Below, one piece after another: positions 16,593 through 25,629 of a stretch of DNA of 64,000 nt (positions within the stretch are counted from its first letter, which is position 1; each line of letters begins with the position of its first letter). The notes beneath the pieces were generated by a model, which was given only the letters and a program-made list of their open reading frames with translations, did no database searches and was not told the origin of the DNA. Source of the DNA: a bacterium YEK0313 (GTDB lineage Bacteria > Pseudomonadota > Alphaproteobacteria > Rhizobiales > Phreatobacteraceae); assembly GCA_000751295.2 (NCBI GenBank), contig CCMO02000001.1, positions 5,548,002 to 5,612,001 of the forward strand. The letters are read 5' to 3'. The translations under genes were made by a program, and so were the position numbers.

Positions 16593-19223
16593 TCAGCTCA
16601 CGACGAAGTCGAAGGCGCCATCGGCTGCGACGCCGACGCGCGCCGTCGTCCAGTCCTGCCTGTCGATCTGCTGCTTGAGGATCCGCCGCGACAGGTCCGG
16701 CAGGATCCGGTTGGTCAGGATGTTGTCGATCATCCGCCCGCCGCTCGCCGGATCGTTGCAGAGCCCGACGATCGCCTCGACGACGGCCTCGTCATAGGCG
16801 AAGGCCGCGCCGTGATTGTCGCGGATGCGCCGGCCGATGCGGTCGAGCTGCAGCCTGACGATGCCCGCGAGCATGTCGGGCGAGAGCGGCAGGTAGGGAA
16901 TGGTGACGATCCGCCCGAGCAGGGCCGGCGGAAACACCTCCAGGAGATCCGGCTTCAGGGCGGCCGCGAGCTTTTCCGGATCGTCGCGATACTCCGCCTT
17001 TTCGGCGAGATGCATCAGCCGTTCGGTGCCGACATTGGAGGTGAGGATGATCAGGGTGTTCTTGAAGTCGATGCGCCGGCCGCTGCCGTCCTCCATCACC
17101 CCCTTGTCGAAGACCTGGAAGAAGATCTCGTGCACATCCGGATGGGCCTTCTCGACCTCGTCGAGCAGCACCACCGCATAGGGCCGCCGGCGCACCGCCT
17201 CGGTCAGCCGGCCGCCTTCGCCGTAGCCGACATAGCCCGGAGGCGCGCCCTTCAGCGTCGAGACGGTATGCGCCTCCTGGAACTCGCTCATATTGATGGT
17301 GATGACGTTCTGCTCGCCGCCATAGAGCGCCTCGGCGAGCGCCAGCGCCGTCTCGGTCTTGCCGACGCCCGACGGCCCGCACAGCATGAACACGCCGACC
17401 GGCTTGTTCGGATTGTCGAGCCTTGCCCGGTTGGTCTCGATCCGCTTGGCGATGGCGGCGAGGCCGTGCGACTGGCCGACCACGCGCCGGTTCAGCCCCT
17501 CGGCGAGCGTCAGCACCGCCTCGATCTCGTCCTTCACCATCCGCCCGACCGGAATGCCGGTCCAGGCCGAGACGACAGCGGCGACCGCCTCCTCGTCGAC
17601 ATGGGGATGGATCATCCGGCCCTCCGCCGGCAAGGCGCCGAGCGCGGCGCTGCGCTCCTTCAGGCGTGCGCGCGGCTCCGCGCCATCCCCGGCCGCCGGC
17701 ATGCCTGACAGCTCCGCCCGCAGCGCCAGGATCTCCTCGACGAGCGCCTTCTCCGCGGCATGGGCCGCCTCGGCCGCGCTCAGCCTTTCGGTCAGCGCCG
17801 CGATCTCGCCGTCGATCTCGGCCATCCGCGCGGCAGTGTCGGCGCCGAGATCGACGTCCTTGCCGAGCGCATCCCTTTCCTTCTCCCGCGCGGCGATGGT
17901 CGCACGGGCCGCCTCGATCGCCGCCGGCGTCGTCGTCTGGCTGACCGCGACGCGGGCACAGGCCGTGTCGAGCAGGCTCACCGCCTTGTCGGGCAATTGC
18001 CGGGCCGGAATGTAGCGCTGCGAGAGCGTGACGGCCGCCACCACCGCGGCGTCGGCAATGCGCACGCCATGGTGTTTTTCCATCGGCGCCAGGATGCCGC
18101 GCAGCATGTCGCAGCAGCGCGCGGCATCGGGCTCGTCGACGGCGATCGGCTGGAACCGGCGCGTCAGGGCGGGATCCTTCTCGATATGCTGGCGATATTC
18201 CGACCAGGTGGTCGCCGCGACGGTCCTCAGCGTGCCGCGCGCGAGCGGCGGTTTCAGGAGATTGGCGGCGTCGCCCGTGCCGGCCGCGCCGCCCGCGCCG
18301 ATCAGCGTATGGGCCTCGTCGATGAACAGGATGATCGGCACCGGGGACGCCTGCACCTCGTCGATGACGGCGCGCAGCCGCTGTTCGAACTCGCCCTTCA
18401 TCGAGGCGCCGGCCTGCATCAGCCCGACATCGAGCGCGCAGAGCCGCACGCCGCGCAGAAGCGGCGGCACGTCCTCGGCGACGATGCGCTGCGCGAGGCC
18501 CTCCACCACCGCGGTCTTGCCGACGCCGGCTTCGCCCGTGAGGATCGGATTGTTCTGGCGCCGCCGCAGCAGCACATCGATCACCTGGCGGATCTCGGCG
18601 TCGCGCCCGAGCACCGGATCCATGCCGCCGGCCCGCGCACGGGCGGTCAGGTCCTGGCTGAAGCGGTCGAGCGCCGTCGTGCCCTTCCGGCCGGGCGCGG
18701 CATCCGCCGCCATGGCGCCCGACCCGTCCATCGGACGCATGCTGTCCTCGACCGAGCCGCTCCAGATCGCACGATGCTCGGCGGCGAGCGTGTCGGCGTT
18801 GATCTTCTGGAACTCGGACGAAATGCTCACCAGCGCGCGCCGGAGGTCCATCGACTTCATGGCCGCGAGCAGCGCATGGCCGGTGCGGATCTGCATCTCG
18901 CCGAAGAACAGCGTCGCGTAATGCCAGCCGCGGTCGAGCAGATCGACCATGGCATTGGCGACGCCCGGCATCTCGCTTTCGTTCCGGCGGAAGCCGTTGA
19001 TGGCCGCGAGCGTGTCGGCGCCGAGCCGGCCGCGATCCAGCTTGAAATGATCGAGGGTGAGGCCGAGGTCGCTCCGCTCGGCCTGCAGCACCTGGTGCAG
19101 CCAGTGCGCCAGTTCGAGATTGCGGTTGCCGGCGGTCTTGGCCTGCCGCAGCGCCTGGATGAAGGCGTCATAGCCCACCCGGTTCAGCTTGCCGGCAACG
19201 GTCTCCAGGCTGATATCGGTCAT
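16593..19223 (-). CDS. clpV: T6SS sheath-disassembly ATPase TssH/ClpV
   Basis: 876-aa AAA+ unfoldase that pulls apart contracted TssB/TssC sheath. Domains: N-domain (about 1-160) that binds the TssC helix; AAA1 with Walker A GEAGVGKT (230-237) and Walker B ILFIDEAHT; a coiled-coil middle domain (AEIDGEIAALTERLSAAEAAHAAEKALVE region); AAA2 with GPSGVGKTE and VLLDEVEKAH; C-terminal D2 small domain. Start overlaps the tssG stop by 4 bp (ATGA), implying translational coupling. The segment LLKPPLARGTLRTVAATTW is near-canonical. Confidence 0.96.
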   Translation of the reverse strand: MTDISLETVAGKLNRVGYDAFIQALRQAKTAGNRNLELAHWLHQVLQAERSDLGLTLDHFKLDRGRLGADTLAAINGFRRNESEMPGVANAMVDLLDRGWHYATLFFGEMQIRTGHALLAAMKSMDLRRALVSISSEFQKINADTLAAEHRAIWSGSVEDSMRPMDGSGAMAADAAPGRKGTTALDRFSQDLTARARAGGMDPVLGRDAEIRQVIDVLLRRRQNNPILTGEAGVGKTAVVEGLAQRIVAEDVPPLLRGVRLCALDVGLMQAGASMKGEFEQRLRAVIDEVQASPVPIILFIDEAHTLIGAGGAAGTGDAANLLKPPLARGTLRTVAATTWSEYRQHIEKDPALTRRFQPIAVDEPDAARCCDMLRGILAPMEKHHGVRIADAAVVAAVTLSQRYIPARQLPDKAVSLLDTACARVAVSQTTTPAAIEAARATIAAREKERDALGKDVDLGADTAARMAEIDGEIAALTERLSAAEAAHAAEKALVEEILALRAELSGMPAAGDGAEPRARLKERSAALGALPAEGRMIHPHVDEEAVAAVVSAWTGIPVGRMVKDEIEAVLTLAEGLNRRVVGQSHGLAAIAKRIETNRARLDNPNKPVGVFMLCGPSGVGKTETALALAEALYGGEQNVITINMSEFQEAHTVSTLKGAPPGYVGYGEGGRLTEAVRRRPYAVVLLDEVEKAHPDVHEIFFQVFDKGVMEDGSGRRIDFKNTLIILTSNVGTERLMHLAEKAEYRDDPEKLAAALKPDLLEVFPPALLGRIVTIPYLPLSPDMLAGIVRLQLDRIGRRIRDNHGAAFAYDEAVVEAIVGLCNDPASGGRMIDNILTNRILPDLSRRILKQQIDRQDWTTARVGVAADGAFDFVVS

Positions 19224-20257
19224 CGGCGCGATCCTTGTGCTGAGGCGGCGGCGGCCCGCCGCCGCTTGGCCCGTTCATGCACGTCGAAACGGGCGTCGGT
19301 GCGCAGCGCGCCCGGAGCCTCGGTCCAGTCCGGAGCCATCCAGCTGGTCCAGCCGAGGCGGCCGGCCTCGCCGAGGCGCATGGGCGTGGCCTCGCCGGCC
19401 GGCAGGGCCAGCTCGACGTCCCATTCCAGCTCCTCGCCGAGGTAGAAGCTGACGAGATCGTCGAGCTGGTCGGCGCGCCGGCGGCCCGGCAGATAGGATT
19501 CGTATTCGGCGAGCGTCGCGGCGAACAGGCGGATGCGGAACTTGTCCGAGACGCTGTAGGTGCGCGAGCCGAGCATCAGGCTGGCGCCGAGACCCGCATT
19601 GGCGCCGCCGAGCCGGCTGCGGTCGGCGGCCTCCAGCACCTGCCAGCTGCCGACGAACTCCTCCACCTCGCAGCGCAGGCCGAACACCCCCGATATCAGC
19701 GTCGCGAGGCGCGAGGCGCTCTTGGCGCCGGCGCTCATCAGCCCGGCAAAATGCAGCTTCAGGGCATCCGGGACGGTGCCGAGACCGCAGGCTCCGGGTG
19801 AGCCGAGCCCGATCGCGGCGCCGAGATAGGCCTTGAACCGGTCGGCCTCCGGCCGGTCGGCCTGGGCGATCGGGCGGACATCGGCCCAGGCCCGGTAGAA
19901 CAGCTGCAGGAAGCGGTTGTTGAAGAGGTCGGCGAAGCGCACGAAGGCATCGTCGCCGCGCAGCTGATAGGCCTGGGCCTCCTCGGTCAGGGCCAGCGGC
20001 TGGGCGCCCTGCGGGCCGAACTGGCCGAGGAAGCGCACCGACAGCCGCAGGCGGCCCTTGCGGTCCGGACGGGCAGCCGAGAGGTTCGAGGCCGGGAAGG
20101 CCAGGAACGGGTCCTGGCCGAGACCGACATAGTCCTCGCGCGCCGCCGCGCTGTCGCCGATGCGCGGGCGACCGGGATTCCGCGCCTCCAGCATGCGCAT
20201 CACCGCGAAGAAGTCGTAGAGCTCCGGGTTTTCGGTGAGGCCCGCCGGCAGCGTCAT
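19220..20257 (-). CDS. tssG: T6SS baseplate protein TssG
   Basis: 345 aa (VasB/ImpH family). Opens MTLPAGLTENPELYDFFAVMRMLEARN and contains the family segments RLSVRFLGQFGPQGAQPLALTE and LFNNRFLQLFYRAW. TssG joins TssF and TssK in the baseplate wedge. Start chosen at 20257 because it overlaps the tssF stop as ATGA; the longer upstream frame runs through tssF and is not coding. Its own stop overlaps clpV the same way. Confidence 0.94.
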   Translation of the reverse strand: MTLPAGLTENPELYDFFAVMRMLEARNPGRPRIGDSAAAREDYVGLGQDPFLAFPASNLSAARPDRKGRLRLSVRFLGQFGPQGAQPLALTEEAQAYQLRGDDAFVRFADLFNNRFLQLFYRAWADVRPIAQADRPEADRFKAYLGAAIGLGSPGACGLGTVPDALKLHFAGLMSAGAKSASRLATLISGVFGLRCEVEEFVGSWQVLEAADRSRLGGANAGLGASLMLGSRTYSVSDKFRIRLFAATLAEYESYLPGRRRADQLDDLVSFYLGEELEWDVELALPAGEATPMRLGEAGRLGWTSWMAPDWTEAPGALRTDARFDVHERAKRRRAAAASAQGSRR

Positions 20258-22218
20258 AGCGGCCTCCTCAGGCCCATGCGCGGCGGCCAGCGCATCACCT
20301 CGCCGCGCTCGGTGCTGCGGATGACGGTCTGGGTGAACTGATTGAGATGGCTGTATTCGGCGAAGAACCGGTCGAGCACGGCGCCGAGCAGGAAGATGCC
20401 CGAGCCTTCGAACGCCTTTTCGTCGAAGCTGACGGTCACCTCCAGTCCACGCGCGACGCCCGTGCCGTCGCGCCGCTGGACGCGCCGGACCACCGGCCGG
20501 CTCGCCACCTGGCGGATGCCCCAGATGCGCCGTTCGGCGCTGCCGTCGGCAATGTCGGCGAAGATGAACAGCGTCTCCTTCAGCATGCGCGCATCGCCCC
20601 CGGCCTGGTCCTCGACGAGGCCGAGATGGTTGAGGCTGAGCAGGTTGAGCAACCGCCAGACGGTCGCGCCGGTCGACCAGGTCTCGGTGCGCCCGCGCCG
20701 TTGCGACACGATCGGCTCGCGCGGACGGGTCGGCCCGGCCACGCAGGCCACTTCCAGCTCCGTATCGTTGAGCAGGCGAAAATCGCCGCCGGCGCCGCCG
20801 ACCGGCAGAAGCTCGGGCAGATGGCGGTTGGAGCAGAGTGCCCTGACCGACAGCTCGACGAGACGGTCGTCCTCGGTCTGGCCGAGCGGCGAGGAGATCG
20901 CCAGATACATCTCGGTGCCGACATAGTCCGACGGCGTGCCGTAGCGCCGTTCCGCCGCGGTGCGCCGGCGCGGCAGCCGGCGCGCCGTATAGGCGAGCTG
21001 GTCGGGACCGGTCGGCCCTTCCAGAGCCGCGCCGTAGAGCGGCGGCACGGGGATGCGCTCGCGGCCGCCGGGGCGGTGGGCATGGACGCTGAGAATGCGG
21101 TGCGGCTCGTAGTCGAGCGGCCGGCCGCGGTCGGGCACGACATTGTATTCGTGCAGGCCGGTCTTCACCGGCAGCCGGTCGGTGGTCTTCTCGAACAGGT
21201 TGACCGCAGGCGCCGCATAGAGCGCCAGGACCTCCGGCGTCACGAAGGCCGGGAGCCGGGGATTGGCCTCGTCGAAACCGAAAATGATGTCGATCGTGCG
21301 CGCCTTCAGCCGCGGCAGAATCGTGTCGAGGCCGGTCAGCGCGAAACCGATGAACTTGCGCGGCAGGACGAAGTATTCGCGCAGCAACTCGAAGCCCCGG
21401 AAGGTCCGCTTGTCGGCCGGGAAGAGCTGCTCGTGGTCGCCGAAGCCGATCTGCTCGAGCCCGACGCCCGGCGCCTCGATCACCACGGGATCGCCCAGCG
21501 CGTCGAGGCATCGAAAATGGATCGACCGGCAATGCGCGAAGATCTGCTCGTAGAGGGCGATCGCATCGGCCTCAGCGCCCAGGATGTGCATGGGCAGGCG
21601 CGTCGTGCGGCAGCCGGCGAACAGCGCCAGCGGCTCGGCCAGGGCCGCCGCATCGTCGGGCTCCTCGGCCGGGTCGGCGAGGCTGCGATGGGTCAGCGAC
21701 AGGACGAGGCCGGCGGTCACGCCGCGCCCGACCGGAACGCCCATGGCCTGCAGCGGCGCCGGCGTCGCGACATACTGGGCGCGCGTGATTTCGAACGGCC
21801 AGAGGGTGACGGCCTGCGACAGGCGGAAGCGGCAGGCGACCTGGCGCTCGCGTTCGACATGGACCGCGTCCATCGCTTCGCCCGCCGCGATCACCTGGCC
21901 GTCGCGCAGGGCCGGATCGCCGAAGCGCGGGCGGATCCTGACCAGGGCCGTGGAGGCGATTGGCGCCAGCGCATTGGGCAGGAGCTGCTCGAGCAGGTTG
22001 CCGGTCAGCTCGGGAAATTCGTGCTTCATCTTGAGCTGGACGCGGGCGGCGAGGAAGGCGCAGCCCTCCAGGAGGCCGGCCACCATCGGATCGGCGCGTT
22101 CTGTGGTGAGGCCTCCGAGCCGCTGGGCGATGTCGGGATATTCCTCGGCGAACTCGCCGGCCTGCTCGTAGAGCAGCAGGAGCTCGCGATTGTAGAGATC
22201 GAGGAATTCGCGGTTCAT
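20254..22218 (-). CDS. tssF: T6SS baseplate protein TssF
   Basis: 654 aa (VasA/ImpG family). N-terminus MNREFLDLYNRELLLLYEQAGEFAEEYPDIAQRLG is the family hallmark, followed by ERADPMVAGLLEGCAFLAARVQLKMKHEFPE. The C-terminal part includes GGGDFRLLNDTE-like and FFAEYSHLNQFTQTVI segments. Two TssF copies with one TssG form a wedge. Start at 22218 overlaps the tssE stop (ATGA), giving a chain tssE-tssF-tssG-clpV of four overlapping genes. Confidence 0.95.
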   Translation of the reverse strand: MNREFLDLYNRELLLLYEQAGEFAEEYPDIAQRLGGLTTERADPMVAGLLEGCAFLAARVQLKMKHEFPELTGNLLEQLLPNALAPIASTALVRIRPRFGDPALRDGQVIAAGEAMDAVHVERERQVACRFRLSQAVTLWPFEITRAQYVATPAPLQAMGVPVGRGVTAGLVLSLTHRSLADPAEEPDDAAALAEPLALFAGCRTTRLPMHILGAEADAIALYEQIFAHCRSIHFRCLDALGDPVVIEAPGVGLEQIGFGDHEQLFPADKRTFRGFELLREYFVLPRKFIGFALTGLDTILPRLKARTIDIIFGFDEANPRLPAFVTPEVLALYAAPAVNLFEKTTDRLPVKTGLHEYNVVPDRGRPLDYEPHRILSVHAHRPGGRERIPVPPLYGAALEGPTGPDQLAYTARRLPRRRTAAERRYGTPSDYVGTEMYLAISSPLGQTEDDRLVELSVRALCSNRHLPELLPVGGAGGDFRLLNDTELEVACVAGPTRPREPIVSQRRGRTETWSTGATVWRLLNLLSLNHLGLVEDQAGGDARMLKETLFIFADIADGSAERRIWGIRQVASRPVVRRVQRRDGTGVARGLEVTVSFDEKAFEGSGIFLLGAVLDRFFAEYSHLNQFTQTVIRSTERGEVMRWPPRMGLRRPL

Positions 22219-22787
22219 GAGGCCGATGCCCTGGCAATGTTGATCTTGCGGCTGTCGACGTCGATGTCGGCGATGAACACCACGGGCACGTCGACCGGCT
22301 CGCAGGAGAGGTCCGCGCTGATCTCCAGCCGCACGTTGAGCGAAGGCTCGTCCACCCGGACGACCTGCTTGATCCGCAGCGTGCCGGCGAGAAGCCGCGG
22401 CTCGTGATGGCGGATCGCCTCCTCGACGTCGCGCGCCAGCCGGCCGTCGGCGGCCTGGTCGGCGAAATGCGCGGTCACCTCGCGCAGGCCGAAATTGAGC
22501 ACGGAGCGGCGCACCGCATCGAAGCCGTCGAGGTCGATGGCCGAAGCGAGGCTGACCGTATTGACGAGATTGGCGAGGTCGCGCGCGACCTCCTGGCGCA
22601 GCGCGCCTTCGGTGATCGGCGGGCGTCCGGACAGCCGCGTCGGCCTTGCCTGCCGCGGCGCGTCGCCGGCCGCCGCGTCGCCGATCCTCGGCGCGAAGCT
22701 GCGCTCGGCATGGGCGCTGCGGAAGGCGTGCATCAGCGGCGGCGAAAGCCTGTCTTTGCTGCGCTGCGGTCCCAAGACACCCCCCAT
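22215..22787 (-). CDS. tssE: T6SS baseplate protein TssE (gp25-like)
   Basis: 190 aa with the GPW/gp25 fold in residues about 60-185: LRQEVARDLANLVNTVS, FDAVRRSVLNFGL and the conserved EPRL segment (RHHEPRLLAGTLRI). TssE initiates sheath polymerisation on the baseplate. The first 55 residues are a basic, low-complexity tail. It follows hcp after 115 bp containing a strong hairpin, so its expression may be set below that of hcp. Confidence 0.92.
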   Translation of the reverse strand: MGGVLGPQRSKDRLSPPLMHAFRSAHAERSFAPRIGDAAAGDAPRQARPTRLSGRPPITEGALRQEVARDLANLVNTVSLASAIDLDGFDAVRRSVLNFGLREVTAHFADQAADGRLARDVEEAIRHHEPRLLAGTLRIKQVVRVDEPSLNVRLEISADLSCEPVDVPVVFIADIDVDSRKINIARASAS

Positions 22788-22839
22788 TCCTCGCGTCGGA
22801 ATGCGTCATGCGGCGCGAACGGCGGCGGCCTTGCGGGTG

Positions 22840-22866
22840 CGCCGCGGACGCAAGGCGTCCGCGGCG
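22840..22866 (-). promoter_or_regulatory. Strong intercistronic hairpin between hcp and tssE
   Basis: An 11-bp perfect stem (22840-22850 with 22856-22866, arm CGCCGCGGACG) and a 5-nt loop lies 36 bp downstream of the hcp stop. On the minus strand no T-run follows, so it is better read as an mRNA stabiliser or attenuator than as a full terminator. It would help keep Hcp in excess over baseplate proteins. Confidence 0.55.
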
Positions 22867-22902
22867 GATCCTGCATGGACGGCCGCCGCCCGCGCCGGCG
22901 GC

Positions 22903-23382
22903 TCAGGCGGTGACGTTCTTGGCGACGTCCCAACCCATCTCGTTCTTGCCGCTGCCGGAGCCTTCCGCCTTCTGCGGCGTGTAGGCGACCTTGAACTTGG
23001 CGAAGTTCAGCGTCAGGCTTTCGCTGACGAGATCGCCGGCATTGCTGCCGCTGGTCTGGAAATTCGTGATGAGGATGTGCTCCATGTCCACCACGATATA
23101 TTCGATCGGCTTCTGGCCGCCGGCCTTGCGCACGACGATCTTGCCCTTGGCGATGTGATCGCCCTTGCAGAGCTTCAGCATGAGCGTCGGCGTCGACTTG
23201 TCCGAATGCTTCATGATGGAGATGTCCTGGACCTGCACCTTGCCGGCGCCGCTGCCGGTCGCGACGTGACCGGTGCCCTGCTGGTGCATGCCGAAGCTCC
23301 AGGATTCGATGTCGATGGCGTTCGTCTTGATCGCCGACTCGCCCTGCACGCCGTCAAGTTCGAGATACATGTCTACAGCCAT
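22903..23382 (-). CDS. hcp: T6SS inner-tube protein Hcp (TssD)
   Basis: 159 aa, the normal Hcp1 length. MAVDMYLELDGVQGESA, IDIESWSFGM and KHSDKSTPTLMLKLCKGDHI are family segments. Hcp hexamers stack as the tube inside the sheath and carry effectors. It lies 100 bp after tssC with a short GC-rich hairpin (23467-23480) in the gap. RBS AAGGAGGCATCC is strong, fitting high expression. Confidence 0.97.
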   Translation of the reverse strand: MAVDMYLELDGVQGESAIKTNAIDIESWSFGMHQQGTGHVATGSGAGKVQVQDISIMKHSDKSTPTLMLKLCKGDHIAKGKIVVRKAGGQKPIEYIVVDMEHILITNFQTSGSNAGDLVSESLTLNFAKFKVAYTPQKAEGSGSGKNEMGWDVAKNVTA

Positions 23383-23482
23383 GGATGCCTCCTTTGGTGG
23401 CCGTATTCAGGGATAGGCGAATGCTTCAGGGGCCGATGTGCGCCGGCACACGCCGCAGCGGGCGGCGCGGCGCACGCCGCGG

Positions 23483-24976
23483 TCAGCCGCTCTTCGCCGG
23501 CAGGCGCGAGACCAGGCTGAGACCGATATCCATGCCTTCCAGCTGGTAGTGCGGGCGCAGCATGAACTTGGCGAAGTAGTAGCCGGGGTTTTCCTCGTTC
23601 TCGATGATCTCCACCGAGGCCGCGGCGAGCGGCCGGCGCGCCTTGGTCTCCTCGGAGGAATTCATCGGATCGCCGTCGACATAGAGATGGATCCAGTCGT
23701 TCAGCCAGCGCTGCAGCTGCGACTTCTCCTTGGTCGAGCCGATCTTGTCGCGCACCATGCATTTCAGGTAGTGGGCGAAGCGCGACACCGCGAACATGTA
23801 GGGAAGGCGCGAGGAGAGGTTGTCGGACGCGGTCGCCTCGTCCGTCATCCGCTTCTTCGGCCGATACACCGACTGCGCGCCGATGAAGGCCGCCTTGTCG
23901 GTGTTCTTGCGATGGATCAGCGGGATCAGCCCCGACTTGGCAAGCTCCGCCTCGCGCCGGTCGGTGATGGCGATCTCGGTCGGGCATTTCAGGTCGATGC
24001 CGCCTTCGTCGGTCGGGAAGGTATGGACCGGCAGGTTGATCACCTCGCCGCCCGATTCCACGCCGCGGATGCGCGTGCACCAGCCCCATTCCTTGAACGC
24101 GCGGTTGACGTTCGTGCCCATCGCATAGGCCGCGCTCATCCAGGCATATTTGCTGCCGTTGTGACCGTCGGTCTCCTCCTCGAAGCCGAACTCCTCGATC
24201 GGATCGGACTTGGCTCCGTAAGGCAGGCGCGCCAGCACGCGCGGCAGGCAGAGGCCGAGATAGCGGGCATCGTCGGAGTCGCGCAGGCTCTTCCAGGCCG
24301 CATAGTCGGGCGTCTCGAAAATGGTCGAGAGATCGCGCGGGTCGGAGAGCTGGGTCCAGCTGTCCATGCCCATCAGGGTGGGGTTGGCCGCTGCGAACAG
24401 CGGGCAGTGCGCGCTGGCGGCGATCTTGGTGAGGCCGCGCAGCAGCTGGATGTCCTGCGCCTCGTGGGAGAATTCGTAGTCGCAGACCATAGCGCCGAAG
24501 GGCTCGCCGCCGAGCTGGCCGAACTCCTGCTCGTAGACCTGCTTGAACAGCGGGCTCTGGTCCCAGCGCGCGCCGGGATAGCTCTTCAGATTGTTGTTCA
24601 GCTCGGTCTTGCCGACATTCATGAACTTGATCTTGAGGGTGGCGTCGGTCTCCGAGTTGAAGACGAGATAGTTGAGGCCGCGCCAGGAGCTTTCCAGCTT
24701 CTGGAACTCGGGCGCGTGGATGATCTCGTTCATTTGCGCCGACAGCTTCTCGTCGAGCCGGGCGATCATCTCGTCGATCGTTTCCAGCACGTCGGACTTG
24801 ACGAGCGACTGGTCCGCGAGCGCCTCGCGCACCAGCGTCGCCACCGCATTCTCCACCTCGGTCGCCGCCCTTTCGTTGCGCGGCTTGAAGCTCTGCTTCA
24901 GGAGCGTGGCGAACTCGTCGACGTCGCGCGTGGCGACGCCCGGTTCGGCTGCGGATTTCTGGAGTTCCTGGGCCAT
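23483..24976 (-). CDS. tssC: T6SS sheath protein TssC (VipB)
   Basis: 497 aa. Seen: FATLLKQSFKPRNERAATEVE near the N-terminus, SSWRGLNYLVFNSETDATLKIKF, and the C-terminal YMFAVSRFAHYLKCMVRDKIGS. TssC pairs with TssB to build the contractile sheath and holds the ClpV-binding N-terminal helix. The ATG at 24976 (MAQELQKSA) is chosen: GGAGAG lies 8 nt upstream and the longer start overlaps tssB. Confidence 0.97.
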   Translation of the reverse strand: MAQELQKSAAEPGVATRDVDEFATLLKQSFKPRNERAATEVENAVATLVREALADQSLVKSDVLETIDEMIARLDEKLSAQMNEIIHAPEFQKLESSWRGLNYLVFNSETDATLKIKFMNVGKTELNNNLKSYPGARWDQSPLFKQVYEQEFGQLGGEPFGAMVCDYEFSHEAQDIQLLRGLTKIAASAHCPLFAAANPTLMGMDSWTQLSDPRDLSTIFETPDYAAWKSLRDSDDARYLGLCLPRVLARLPYGAKSDPIEEFGFEEETDGHNGSKYAWMSAAYAMGTNVNRAFKEWGWCTRIRGVESGGEVINLPVHTFPTDEGGIDLKCPTEIAITDRREAELAKSGLIPLIHRKNTDKAAFIGAQSVYRPKKRMTDEATASDNLSSRLPYMFAVSRFAHYLKCMVRDKIGSTKEKSQLQRWLNDWIHLYVDGDPMNSSEETKARRPLAAASVEIIENEENPGYYFAKFMLRPHYQLEGMDIGLSLVSRLPAKSG

Positions 24977-25020
24977 GGTCTCATCTCTCCTGATCGATGC
25001 CGGCAGCGCCGCGGGCGCCG

Positions 25021-25539
25021 TCATTCGGCTCCGTCCGTCTGGCTCGTGGCTGCGCTGCGGTCGCGCAGGGCGGCCATCAGTTCGGGATCACTCAGCAGCT
25101 CCCTGAGGCGGTTCTCCGCGCCCACCTTGCCGTCCATGTAGCGCTGCAGGTTCTTCAGCTGCTCGCGCGCCTCAAGGAGCTTCGCCACCGCCGGCACCTG
25201 GCGCGCCACGGCTGTCGGCTTGAAATCGTCCATGGTCTGGAAGGTGAGATTGACGCCGAGCTTCTCGCCGGGATCACCCAGCTTGTTGTCGACGCGGAAC
25301 GACAGGCCCGGGGCGATCGCCGCCATGCGCTTGTCGAAATTGTCCATGTCGATGTCGAGAAACTTGCGCTGGCCGACCTCGGGCTTCTCGACCGTCGAGG
25401 CATTGCCGGAGAGATCCCCGAGCACGCCCATGATGAAGGGCAGCTCGATCAGCTTCTCGGAATTGTAGGGATCCTCGTAGGTGATGTGCACCCGTGGCTT
25501 GCGGTTGCGGCGAATGAATTTCTGGCCACTGTCGCTCAT
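25021..25539 (-). CDS. tssB: T6SS sheath protein TssB (VipA)
   Basis: 172 aa, typical length. MSDSGQKFIRRNRKPRVHITYED, KLIELPFIMGVLGDLSG and DIDMDNFDKRMAAIAPGL are the family signature. Forms the sheath heterodimer with TssC. AAGGGAATTGCC precedes the ATG. Lies 90 bp downstream of tssA and 44 bp upstream of tssC. Confidence 0.97.
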   Translation of the reverse strand: MSDSGQKFIRRNRKPRVHITYEDPYNSEKLIELPFIMGVLGDLSGNASTVEKPEVGQRKFLDIDMDNFDKRMAAIAPGLSFRVDNKLGDPGEKLGVNLTFQTMDDFKPTAVARQVPAVAKLLEAREQLKNLQRYMDGKVGAENRLRELLSDPELMAALRDRSAATSQTDGAE

Positions 25540-25629
25540 GGCAATTCCCTTCCGTTCGCTTGGGATGCGTTGGATGACGACTGCGATATGCGGATCTGCG
25601 AGACGCGGATGCGGCGCCGGCGGCCGGCG

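Noticed and set aside
13762..16797. 1011-aa plus-strand frame across the effector and OmpA-like genes
   Set aside because: It crosses three well-supported genes in another frame and has no recognisable domains.
19220..21532. 770-aa frame containing TssG at its end
   Set aside because: The first 425 residues are a shadow of tssF; the ATGA overlap at 20254-20257 sets the TssG start.
20254..22809. 851-aa version of TssF
   Set aside because: The upstream part overlaps tssE in another frame; TssF homologues begin MNREFLDLYNREL at 22218.
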